From assembly GCA_024693715.1 (NCBI GenBank), contig JAILKS010000034.1, positions 93,072-157,071 of the forward strand: DNA of 64,000 bases, given 5' to 3'. Below are positions 25,418-33,436 of this stretch, piece by piece. Made by a program: the position numbers and the translations under genes. The stretch is from Treponema sp. (GTDB lineage Bacteria > Spirochaetota > Spirochaetia > Treponematales > Treponemataceae). Every line of letters begins with the position of its first letter. Within the stretch, counting starts at the first letter, position 1. The notes below the pieces were generated by a model. It saw nothing but the letters and a program-made list of their open reading frames with translations, was not told the DNA's origin and ran no database searches.

Positions 25418-28400
25418 TTAAAATGAAAAATTCCATGACAGTGATACAGATGATGACGGGACATATTCATTATTCATCAATGCAGTTATGTCCGGTGCCA
25501 TATTCCATCTTATATTTGCAATAGGAAGTTCAAGCTCAAGACCAAATTCAGGCTTTAACTGAAATCCCTGTGCCTTTGTCGGATCATTAACATCACCATT
25601 TTCAAATGAAAAATGAACCATTGCGTCAACATATAATGCACTACCAAAGTACTTACCTATATAAACAGTTGAATTATCCAAAAAGTTACCGATAGAGATA
25701 TTATCCTTAGAAAATAACCCGGATGATGACATGTTTACAGTATTTTGTAATACATTTGTACGTACGGAAAATATATCAAAATTCATAAAATCACGCAACT
25801 TGTTTTCGAGCCCTCTGAAAACAAATGACTGAAGAAGATAATCACCGGTTGTAACAACCATATCACCGATAGACGAAGAATCTCCGACAAGAATCTGTCC
25901 CAAAAGCGCACTGATTTCTTTTTCAGATTTAGCAGGAATTGAAGAAAAACGAGGATTAAAATCAAGAAGATACTGATTTTCTGCAATAAGAATAATCTGA
26001 ATTGATTCACCGTTTTCATCTTTTTCACGGGTTTCTGCACGCAGGGAAATCTGAGGATTTGCGATTTCCTGTCCGTTGAACTTAATGCTTCCCTGCTTTA
26101 TATAAAAGTTACGGTTTAACCATGAAACATCACCTGATTTCAACTTAAGCAGACCGTCAATCGAATACTGCTGCGCTTCCGTATCTACATTAACTTTAAT
26201 ATGAGTATTCGGAACAAAAATACAGCGTATAAACGGATTGAAGTTTAACATAACGTGAGTACCAAGCGTTACATCAAGATCACTTCTGACATAAATTCCC
26301 ATATCCTTATCCTGAATAGGCGCTCCTCCCCTTGCAACAGCTATATCAGAAAGATTTGAAACAACAGATAATTCATCACCAAAAACCTTTCCGACAATAT
26401 CCCAAGAATGTCTTTCACCCGAGATTCTTAAATCACAGGTAACATCACCCGAAACATTTACATACTGACTTGTAAATTTCAATGGAAGAGCTTCATTTTC
26501 AAGCGTTACAAACCTGGCTTCTACATTATCAATGCTCCACTTATTGAGAAAGACTTTTCCGCCCATCCTGAATTTAGGAACATTCTTGATTTTATAAACA
26601 TCATCACGAAGGGTGATTTCATTATTTGTTGCAATAATCATCATTTTATCTGTAGAAACAGGATGTTTAAAAACAGTCGGAAGATAAAATCTCGGATTTG
26701 CGATTGAAAGGACACCCTTAAACTCAGGCGTATCGAAATTACCGCTCATATTCAGATAGCCTTTTAAATATCCTGATTCAAGTAAAAACTGTTCATCAAG
26801 ATAGAAAACAGCCATAACCTTCGGAAGATTAACATTCAGATTCATAAGACGAAGATCTACTTTGTTATTCTTTATTTTTCCTGTAATATCTGCGGTTACT
26901 ATATCCTTTGAATTTAAGGATGCCAGTACTTCACCGTTTGACGGAATATATGAACCGACAAGCCCGATATTATCGGACGTAAAAATAGAAATAAGTTCTT
27001 TAGTACAGACTGCAGAAACATCAAATCCAGGATTCTGTTTCATGAATTTACCGGTTACCTTATCTGCCCTAAGCGTAATCATGGTGGATTCAGGAATTAA
27101 TTCACCTTCTTTTTTTACCGAATCATAAATCTTGAGAGTAAGCGGAATTTCGAAAAGCTTTTCACTTAAATCATTTGTAATTTCAAGCTGTGCATTAACC
27201 TTTCCTGTCATTGATTCAAGAGAAACAACACCTTCAATATCCTTGATTTCAAAGCTCGAATGATGAAGCTGAATGTTATTAATTGAAAGAGTTTTATCTT
27301 CAAGAAGTACTGAGCCGGTCGTTGTCAAAAGACTATTGCTTACTAAGGTTGTAAATTTTTCGATATTAAGTGCTGCATACGGATGCTCTAAAGTTCCAGT
27401 TAAATTTAATGTTGCAGTCAGCTCATTGTTCGCATTATGAACATTTGTAAATCTGTTTATGCTGAAATGTCTTATATCGAGCAGTGCATCTATGTATAAA
27501 GAATCAAGCATTGTCTGTGAATCAAGCTGCTTATGTCCTGGGTTAGATACATTTGCATCCATCGTTATAGTTTCATCTGTAAGTGTATTTTTAATAAGCA
27601 TTTTCATTCCGGCAGAATCAAAAATACCCTCGTTGATGTTTATCATTATATCTGCAGAACCATTAAGAACTGAATACAAATCTGTATAAGTAATTGAATT
27701 CAATTGAGCGCCGTATTTTGTACCGCTGCCGGAAACAACAAGCTTTGGATTTGTTGAAGATGTTGCATCAGTTTTTTCAACCTCGAATCGTGAAAGAGAA
27801 ATCTCCGGACCATTTTCTTTTGTATAATTAAAATCACAATCCATGGAGGTGATTACACCAAAATCGCCAAACTGAAACGGAAGAGCACCAATCGTAAGAT
27901 GACCGAACATTTCTCCGTCCGATAACTGAAGCTGTAAATCAGTTCCATAATCTCCGGATACTGCAATTATATCACTCATTATAGTTCCGCTGAAATGATA
28001 AGGAATCGAAGAAGCGACTATATCGACAAGAAAGAACATATCGTGAGAATCACTCATTATATCTAATGAGGCAGTAGCACTGATTGTCTGTTTACCGTAA
28101 ATTAAATCAAAACGATTCAACTGAATTGATTCTTCATTACCGTTCACAGAAAGAAAAAGATACTGATTATCCTTCTTTGAGTTAGCTACAAGAACGTATG
28201 GTATATTGTATGAAACAGATTTTAAATCCGTAGAAACATACGCATCACCGGTAAAAAGATATGGTTCAGAAAAATTTCTTACTCCATTAAGCTTTGATGA
28301 TATTTCTTCATCCGTAACCTGCTGAACAAGCTGAATTACACTCGCAATGCTTATGCTGTTCATAGCAACATTTGCCTGAACATAATTTGAAGCCTTCATG

Positions 28401-29809
28401 TAACTTCCGTCCACCTTTATTTCTCCGGGCTGAACGGAATCGGACATCGAATAATCAGAAACCTCAAGATTAAAATCATAAGAATCAAAACGAGGGATAA
28501 ACTGAAGCTGAAGTGCTGTAAGTGATTTTTCACCGACAAATACCTGTGGCGAAAATGCCATAAAACCCTTGTCCAGAGGATCAAAATATATCTCTGTTGA
28601 AACTACAGTTTTATTCGGAAGCGTAAAAGTATCTGCATTTACAAAGCCTGAAAGCTTAAATGTCTGGAAAATAAAATTAAGCTCTGCATTTCCCTGACAT
28701 GATGGACCCAGAACATTGAATTTTGAAATATTGATGAAATGGTCATTTCCATTCAACGCATAACTTACATCTGCTCCATCAGGAATTATCGCTTCAGGAA
28801 TATGAACGGTTCCTGTGGATGTATAGCCCATTTTATTTTCAGGAATATCATAATAATATTTTGCATTTACAGACAAAAAAGAATTTGCAAATTTATTAAA
28901 CATATGTTTTTTCGAAACAGGATAAATAATTTGCAGAGGATTAAGATGATCTGTTTTTATTTCCGCATCGAATTTCTGAGAGTCAATATCATAATAAAGC
29001 TGAACAAAATATGGATTTACAGATTGAACAGTATGCGCCTCAATTTTTTTGTCATTGTAGGTTGCAAGCATTGAAAGTCTGTTCATCTTGAATTCACCGT
29101 TCGTTACGTCTGAAAGTTTTACTACAAGTGAAGAATTGTCTATAGTATTTAAGAAAGTACCGTTTGAATTAATTTTTCCCTTAAAAGTCATTCGGTTCTG
29201 TTTAACAAAAATAGAACCGCTTCCTTTAAGATTAAACTCAATGCTTCCCTTCTGTCTGGAATTATTAAGATTTATCTGCTTAATTTGTGCCTCGGCATTA
29301 ACATGACGTTCATTATAAACGACAGATGTATTTCTGATTGAAACAGATTGTGGAACATAATCAAAAAGACTTGAAATATCAAACTCGCTGGAATTTTCCT
29401 TTTGCGGAAGCTTTTCGCTTATAGTCTGAACAACATTAAGAACCTTTTCTACATCTATTTTTGTCGCATTGATAGAAACGCTTCGTACAAAATTTTCATA
29501 ATCACCTTTAAAAAGATTTTTAAACTTATATGATATTTTAATCTTTTTAACACTTAAAACAGGCTCTTCCGACTCATCGTTAAACTCCACTCCCTTTATA
29601 TAAAATGCAGAAAAAATGGAAGGTGAAAAACTGTTATATTTAAAATCAAGTCCTGTATAATCCTTTACCAGTTTTTTGAATTTTACAGTGTATTGTGTTA
29701 CCGCCTCTTCAAGTTTTTTATATATAGGCCTTGATACACCAATTGTTACAAGACTTAAAATGAGAAAAATCGAAATTGCAATAATAGTCCTGTTAGACAG
29801 TTTTTTCAT
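25418..29809 (-). CDS. tamB: TamB-like translocation and assembly module protein
   Basis: 1463 residues from the ATG at 29809. An N-terminal membrane anchor (TIIAISIFLILSLVTIGV) is followed by a very long, mostly beta-strand AsmA/TamB-type body and the C-terminal DUF490 domain (features such as LKLKSGDVSWLNRNFYIKQG and KEISALLGQILVGDSS, ending in an aromatic VSLSWNFSF). TamB spans the periplasm and is linked to outer-membrane protein insertion or lipid transport. An in-frame GTG at 29824 would lie at or before the likely transcription start, so I prefer the ATG. It heads the bamA-skp-mutS operon. Confidence 0.85.
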   Translation of the reverse strand: MKKLSNRTIIAISIFLILSLVTIGVSRPIYKKLEEAVTQYTVKFKKLVKDYTGLDFKYNSFSPSIFSAFYIKGVEFNDESEEPVLSVKKIKISYKFKNLFKGDYENFVRSVSINATKIDVEKVLNVVQTISEKLPQKENSSEFDISSLFDYVPQSVSIRNTSVVYNERHVNAEAQIKQINLNNSRQKGSIEFNLKGSGSIFVKQNRMTFKGKINSNGTFLNTIDNSSLVVKLSDVTNGEFKMNRLSMLATYNDKKIEAHTVQSVNPYFVQLYYDIDSQKFDAEIKTDHLNPLQIIYPVSKKHMFNKFANSFLSVNAKYYYDIPENKMGYTSTGTVHIPEAIIPDGADVSYALNGNDHFINISKFNVLGPSCQGNAELNFIFQTFKLSGFVNADTFTLPNKTVVSTEIYFDPLDKGFMAFSPQVFVGEKSLTALQLQFIPRFDSYDFNLEVSDYSMSDSVQPGEIKVDGSYMKASNYVQANVAMNSISIASVIQLVQQVTDEEISSKLNGVRNFSEPYLFTGDAYVSTDLKSVSYNIPYVLVANSKKDNQYLFLSVNGNEESIQLNRFDLIYGKQTISATASLDIMSDSHDMFFLVDIVASSIPYHFSGTIMSDIIAVSGDYGTDLQLQLSDGEMFGHLTIGALPFQFGDFGVITSMDCDFNYTKENGPEISLSRFEVEKTDATSSTNPKLVVSGSGTKYGAQLNSITYTDLYSVLNGSADIMININEGIFDSAGMKMLIKNTLTDETITMDANVSNPGHKQLDSQTMLDSLYIDALLDIRHFSINRFTNVHNANNELTATLNLTGTLEHPYAALNIEKFTTLVSNSLLTTTGSVLLEDKTLSINNIQLHHSSFEIKDIEGVVSLESMTGKVNAQLEITNDLSEKLFEIPLTLKIYDSVKKEGELIPESTMITLRADKVTGKFMKQNPGFDVSAVCTKELISIFTSDNIGLVGSYIPSNGEVLASLNSKDIVTADITGKIKNNKVDLRLMNLNVNLPKVMAVFYLDEQFLLESGYLKGYLNMSGNFDTPEFKGVLSIANPRFYLPTVFKHPVSTDKMMIIATNNEITLRDDVYKIKNVPKFRMGGKVFLNKWSIDNVEARFVTLENEALPLKFTSQYVNVSGDVTCDLRISGERHSWDIVGKVFGDELSVVSNLSDIAVARGGAPIQDKDMGIYVRSDLDVTLGTHVMLNFNPFIRCIFVPNTHIKVNVDTEAQQYSIDGLLKLKSGDVSWLNRNFYIKQGSIKFNGQEIANPQISLRAETREKDENGESIQIILIAENQYLLDFNPRFSSIPAKSEKEISALLGQILVGDSSSIGDMVVTTGDYLLQSFVFRGLENKLRDFMNFDIFSVRTNVLQNTVNMSSSGLFSKDNISIGNFLDNSTVYIGKYFGSALYVDAMVHFSFENGDVNDPTKAQGFQLKPEFGLELELPIANIRWNMAPDITALMNNEYVPSSSVSLSWNFSF

Positions 29810-29826
29810 TTGTATACAATACACCC

Positions 29827-29832
29827 ATTATA
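29827..29832 (-). promoter_or_regulatory. -10 box upstream of tamB
   Basis: Perfect TATAAT on the minus strand at 29832-29827, with a second TATAAT at 29846-29841. Neither has a good -35. The first would give a leader of about 11 bases before the ATG at 29809. Confidence 0.4.
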
Positions 29833-29903
29833 TCTTTTCTATTATAACAGAATTTTCGGTGTTATTGTAGTATAAAATTATAGAAGGAATTTTATTTTTA
29901 TTT

Positions 29904-29909
29904 TATAAT
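29904..29909 (+). promoter_or_regulatory. -10 box for a possible leaderless tmk transcript
   Basis: Perfect TATAAT ends 6 bases before the tmk ATG at 29916, so the expected first transcribed base is the A of the start codon. There is no Shine-Dalgarno in the intervening bases and no convincing -35. Confidence 0.5.
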
Positions 29910-29915
29910 AAAAAC

Positions 29916-30518
29916 ATGGTACTTAAAAACTTTATTGTGTTCGAAGGAATTGACGGAAGCGGTACAACAACACAAATAAAACTTCTTGAAAAAAGCAATC
30001 CTCAAAGATTTTTTTCAACCGCAGAACCTACAGATTTACCGACTGGCAGATTTTTACGAAAGATGCTTAAGGGTGAATTCAAAGCAGATGAAAAAACAAA
30101 TTCCTATCTTTTTGCAGCAGACAGATGCGAACACATTTACGGTAAGGATGGCATCATTTCAAAAATAAATGAAGGTAAAACCGTGATAAGCGACAGATAT
30201 CTTTTTTCAAGCCTTGCCTATCAGGCATCTGGTGGAGCTAGGGATACAGCCGTACTTGTAAACAGTACCTTTCCTCTTCCTGAATATCTTTTTTATTTTA
30301 AAATAAATCCGGAAATATCTCTTTCACGCGTCGAAAAACGAAACGGCTCGAAAGAAATTTATGAAACTCTGGAAAAGCAGAAGAAAATTGCAGAAGAATA
30401 CGAAAAAGTAATCACACAATATGAAAATGATAAAAGCTGCCAGATGAAAATCATAAGAATCGATGCAGCAAAAACGATAGATGAAATATCACAAGAGATT
30501 CAGGCAATTCTCAAATAA
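29916..30518 (+). CDS. tmk: Thymidylate kinase with an altered P-loop
   Basis: 200 residues, typical length. The fold is clear from FIVFEGIDGSG at the N-terminus, the SDRYLFSSLAYQ stretch (DRY motif, here near residue 94) and a LID-like region RVEKRNGSKEIYETLEKQKK. It phosphorylates dTMP to dTDP. The Walker A lysine is replaced: the loop reads GIDGSGTTTQ with Thr17 where Lys is usual (GKTTQ). The base sequence there (ggt aca aca aca caa) is unambiguous. The protein is otherwise intact, so it is likely functional or repurposed. No ribosome site precedes the ATG. Confidence 0.85.
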   Translation: MVLKNFIVFEGIDGSGTTTQIKLLEKSNPQRFFSTAEPTDLPTGRFLRKMLKGEFKADEKTNSYLFAADRCEHIYGKDGIISKINEGKTVISDRYLFSSLAYQASGGARDTAVLVNSTFPLPEYLFYFKINPEISLSRVEKRNGSKEIYETLEKQKKIAEEYEKVITQYENDKSCQMKIIRIDAAKTIDEISQEIQAILK

Positions 30519-30553
30519 GAATAAATAAAAGTAAAATCTTAAATTAATCTGCC

Positions 30554-30559
30554 GATAAT
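30554..30559 (+). promoter_or_regulatory. -10 box for a possible leaderless transcript
   Basis: GATAAT ends 6 bases before the GTG start at 30566. No Shine-Dalgarno or good -35 is visible. The geometry repeats that of tmk and two other genes in the window. Confidence 0.35.
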
Positions 30560-30565
30560 CAGACT

Positions 30566-31180
30566 GTGAAAAGATTTTTACTATGTTTTTTATTTATATC
30601 AGTTTTTCTTACTCTTCCATTAACAAAAGCAGACGCCTACATGGTAAAATATAAAGAGGATTATTACCGCTTATTTCATGTTCATTACCAGCAATATCCT
30701 GATGACTGCATGGAAAACATTTACTGGCTTGAAAAAGCGGTTCAGGCAGATTTCTGTAATCCGCAGTTTGTAGATTTTAAAGTAGTTTCGGAAAAGCAAT
30801 GGGAAAAATACAGATACCTCTTTCAGATGCACCTGAACTTAAAACTCATTGAGCAGCACATAAGACTTGGACGCATCTACGATAAATACACTATATATTT
30901 TTATGATGCTCCGTTTAAAGAACAATATCTGAAAAATCTGGACAAGTGTCTTTCATGCTATAAAGCAGGTTTATATTACTGGAAAGAAGCAAAGCTCTGG
31001 TATGAAAAGGCAAATGCTCCATCCTTTTATTTTCTTACAATCACAGAAAAACAGGGCTGGGAAGATGAACGTGAAAGAATCTTTACCGGTGAACTTGATT
31101 ATGAAAAAATGCTGAACAGAGAAATCAAACGGGTGGAAAAAAATATAAAACAACTTAACGAAATGTCAGAAAAATACTAA
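30566..31180 (+). CDS. Exported protein of unknown function, Tyr-rich
   Basis: 204 residues from a GTG. A signal peptide (KRFLLCFLFISVFLTLPLTKADA) fixes the N-terminus. The mature protein is rich in Tyr, Lys and Glu and appears helical (YYRLFHVHYQQYPDDC; CLSCYKAGLYYWKEAKLWYEKA), somewhat like a helical-repeat protein. I recognise no domain. It sits between tmk and a cysteine desulfurase with no clear functional link. Confidence 0.65.
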   Translation: MKRFLLCFLFISVFLTLPLTKADAYMVKYKEDYYRLFHVHYQQYPDDCMENIYWLEKAVQADFCNPQFVDFKVVSEKQWEKYRYLFQMHLNLKLIEQHIRLGRIYDKYTIYFYDAPFKEQYLKNLDKCLSCYKAGLYYWKEAKLWYEKANAPSFYFLTITEKQGWEDERERIFTGELDYEKMLNREIKRVEKNIKQLNEMSEKY

Positions 31181-31193
31181 AATACACCTTACA

Positions 31194-32384
31194 ATGATTG
31201 ATATAAACAGATATTTTGACTGGGCGGCTACAAGTCCTGTAGATAAGGAACTTTTACAAAAAGCAGTAGACATCACAAGTGAAAACTGGGCTAATCCGTC
31301 AAGTACACATAAAGCCGGAAAGGATGCGAGTTTAATTCTTGATGAAGCCAGAAAACGTTGTGCAGATGTTCTTAAAGTAAAACCAGAAACAATTTATTTT
31401 ACCTCAGGGGGAACAGAAAGTGATCAGATTCCTCTTTTATCACTTCTTGCAAAACCATCAAAGGGGACAGTCCTCATAAGTTCAATAGAACATCCTGCCG
31501 TAAAGGAACAGGCACAATCACTTATAAAATGCGGATGGAAAGTAATATCACTTCCTTCTGATGAATATGGAATCATAAGCGCAAAAACAGTTGAACAAAA
31601 CCTTACTCCTGATACAATGCTTGTCTGCATAATGGCTGTAAACAACGAAACAGGAATAATCCAGCCGATATATGAAATTGCAGATACAATCATAAAATGC
31701 TCACAGGGAAAACGAAAACCAAAGCTTCACATAGACTGTGTACAGGCTGCAGGTAAAATACCACTCTATTTATCACATGAGGGCATAGATTCTGCTGCTT
31801 TAAGTTCACACAAAATCTGCGGTCCAAGAGGGACAGGCATCCTTTATTTAAAAGATAAAATTGAACCATTCTTAAAAGGCGGCGGACAGGAAAACGGAAT
31901 AAGAAGCGGAACTGAAAATGTACTTGGAGCACTTGCTTTTTCATATTGTCTTGAAAAATATTATATGAACGGAAAAATCGAAGACGTTTTTACATCTGCT
32001 GATAAAAACACACAATACATGGATTATTACAAAAGATGCAGCAGCTTCCTTGAAAAACTTTCTTCAATAAAAGATTGTACTATAATTCCTGCCGGACGAA
32101 TGTCAAAAAATGAATGCTTTTCACCCTTTGTAGTTCAGGCTGCTTTTAAAAATATTCCAGGCAATGTGCTTTTACGGGCACTGGATGCAAAAGGATTTTA
32201 CATATCAACAGGAAGCGCATGTTCTTCAAAGAAAAACTCACGTCCTGTTTTAGAAGCAATGCATGTAGAGCCGCATTTACAGGAAACCTCAGTTAGATTC
32301 AGCTTTGGGCCAGCCACAACCGATAAAGCGCTGGAAGAACTGGTGACAGCTGTAAAGGAAATTAATTCTCAATTCAATAAATAA
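31194..32384 (+). CDS. Cysteine desulfurase, NifS/IscS family
   Basis: 396 residues. The PLP lysine is Lys207 in SSHKICGPRGTG and the persulfide cysteine is Cys343 in STGSACSSKKNSRP; the N-terminal FDWAATSPVD and PSSTHKAGKDA loops are also typical. It removes sulfur from cysteine for iron-sulfur cluster or thio-cofactor synthesis. No iscU- or mnmA-like gene lies beside it, so its partner is unknown. It starts 14 bases after the preceding stop. Confidence 0.9.
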   Translation: MIDINRYFDWAATSPVDKELLQKAVDITSENWANPSSTHKAGKDASLILDEARKRCADVLKVKPETIYFTSGGTESDQIPLLSLLAKPSKGTVLISSIEHPAVKEQAQSLIKCGWKVISLPSDEYGIISAKTVEQNLTPDTMLVCIMAVNNETGIIQPIYEIADTIIKCSQGKRKPKLHIDCVQAAGKIPLYLSHEGIDSAALSSHKICGPRGTGILYLKDKIEPFLKGGGQENGIRSGTENVLGALAFSYCLEKYYMNGKIEDVFTSADKNTQYMDYYKRCSSFLEKLSSIKDCTIIPAGRMSKNECFSPFVVQAAFKNIPGNVLLRALDAKGFYISTGSACSSKKNSRPVLEAMHVEPHLQETSVRFSFGPATTDKALEELVTAVKEINSQFNK

Positions 32385-32414
32385 TTTCTATATTTGCTTT
32401 TTATTTCAATTTAT

Positions 32415-32430
32415 GCTAAATTAATTTAGC
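32415..32430. promoter_or_regulatory. 16-bp perfect palindrome upstream of the PUR-domain gene
   Basis: GCTAAATTAATTTAGC lies 20 bases before the ATG at 32451 and 5 bases upstream of the CAGGAG ribosome site. It could be an operator or, in RNA, a short hairpin that controls translation. Confidence 0.5.
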
Positions 32431-32450
32431 TGCAATTCAGGAGTTTTATT

Positions 32451-32843
32451 ATGGGAGCACGTGGAGAATTATATACTACTCAAATCTATCTTGATAACCG
32501 TTCATATTTTTTCAACGTAAAAGAAAACAGAACTGGTGATGTATTCCTTCAGATTGTAGAAAGCAAAAACAGAGATGGAGCTGAACAGGACCGTCATCAG
32601 ATTGCAATTTTTGCAGATGATATGCAGAAATTTTTACAGGGCATGGAAAAATCCCTTGAATTTGTTGAAAAAGACAGAAAGCAGCGCCAGAAAGCAGCCA
32701 AAGAGAAAAAAGCCGCAAAAGAAGCAAAATACGCAGCTTCCAAAAAGAAATATGTCGTAAAATCAGAAAAAAATTCTGACAAGGTAAAAAAGACAGGAAG
32801 AATTCACGTCGTAAGCAAAAGACCTGAATCAATGGAAAAATAA
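32451..32843 (+). CDS. PUR-domain nucleic-acid-binding protein (DUF3276)
   Basis: 130 residues. The first 75 match the bacterial PUR-alpha-like domain: RGELYTTQIYLDNRSYFFNVKE, GDVFLQIVESK, and FADDMQKFLQGMEKSLEFVE. A Lys/Ala-rich tail (about 78-130) follows. The relative BpuR of Borrelia binds DNA and RNA and regulates gene expression; a similar role is likely. It has a good AGGAG ribosome site and a palindrome just upstream. It converges with rnhB, with only 2 bases between the two stops. Confidence 0.8.
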   Translation: MGARGELYTTQIYLDNRSYFFNVKENRTGDVFLQIVESKNRDGAEQDRHQIAIFADDMQKFLQGMEKSLEFVEKDRKQRQKAAKEKKAAKEAKYAASKKKYVVKSEKNSDKVKKTGRIHVVSKRPESMEK

Positions 32844-32845
32844 AT

Positions 32846-33436
32846 CTAATATTTAAACGACAGACGTTGAATCGGAGAAGGTCCTATATCCCTGCAGATT
32901 TTTATATGCTCTGCGGTAGGGTATCCTTTATGCTTTGCATAACCATATTCCGGATACTTTTTATCAAATTCAATCATAATACGGTCACGGCATGTTTTTG
33001 CCAGTATTGAAGCCGCCATTACGCATGGATATTTACCGTCTGCTTTCGGTTCACATTTACATTCTATTTCAACATCAGGACAAAAATTACCGTCAGTAAT
33101 ACCACTAATTTTATAACTGCCAGTTTTCTGTTCTTTAAGCCATTGTGGCAGCATTAACTTCATATTGTCAAAAGCAATTTTCATTGCAAGAAGACTCGCC
33201 TGAAGGATGTTTATTCTATCTATCGTTGAATTATCAACCAGACCTGTTCCCCAGCATGCTTTTTCTTTTATCACCGCTTCTGCAGCCTCGCGTTTTTTTT
33301 CAGAAAGCTTTTTGGAATCATTTAATATTTCAAAAGGAAAATCTGACGGTAAAATTACACATGCTGCACTTACAGGCCCTGCAAGAGGTCCCCTTCCCGC
33401 TTCATCAAAGCCTGCCTGCAAAACCTCAATAGCCAT
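32846..33436 (-). CDS. rnhB: Ribonuclease HII
   Basis: 196 residues from the ATG at 33436 (an in-frame ATG at 33457 is an alternative). Catalytic residues are seen in FDEAGRGPLAGPV (Asp-Glu), VMAASILAKTCRD (Ala-Lys and Asp) and HKGYPTAEHI. It removes RNA from RNA-DNA hybrids, including single ribonucleotides. The start lies inside the end of the upstream beta-helix gene, so translation is coupled; the ribosome site is weak for either start. Confidence 0.92.
   Translation of the reverse strand: MAIEVLQAGFDEAGRGPLAGPVSAACVILPSDFPFEILNDSKKLSEKKREAAEAVIKEKACWGTGLVDNSTIDRINILQASLLAMKIAFDNMKLMLPQWLKEQKTGSYKISGITDGNFCPDVEIECKCEPKADGKYPCVMAASILAKTCRDRIMIEFDKKYPEYGYAKHKGYPTAEHIKICRDIGPSPIQRLSFKY

Noticed and set aside
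29824..29826. GTG as the start of tamB
   Set aside because: It is adjacent to the -10 box at 29832-29827, so it would lie before the likely transcription start; the ATG at 29809 suits the membrane anchor.
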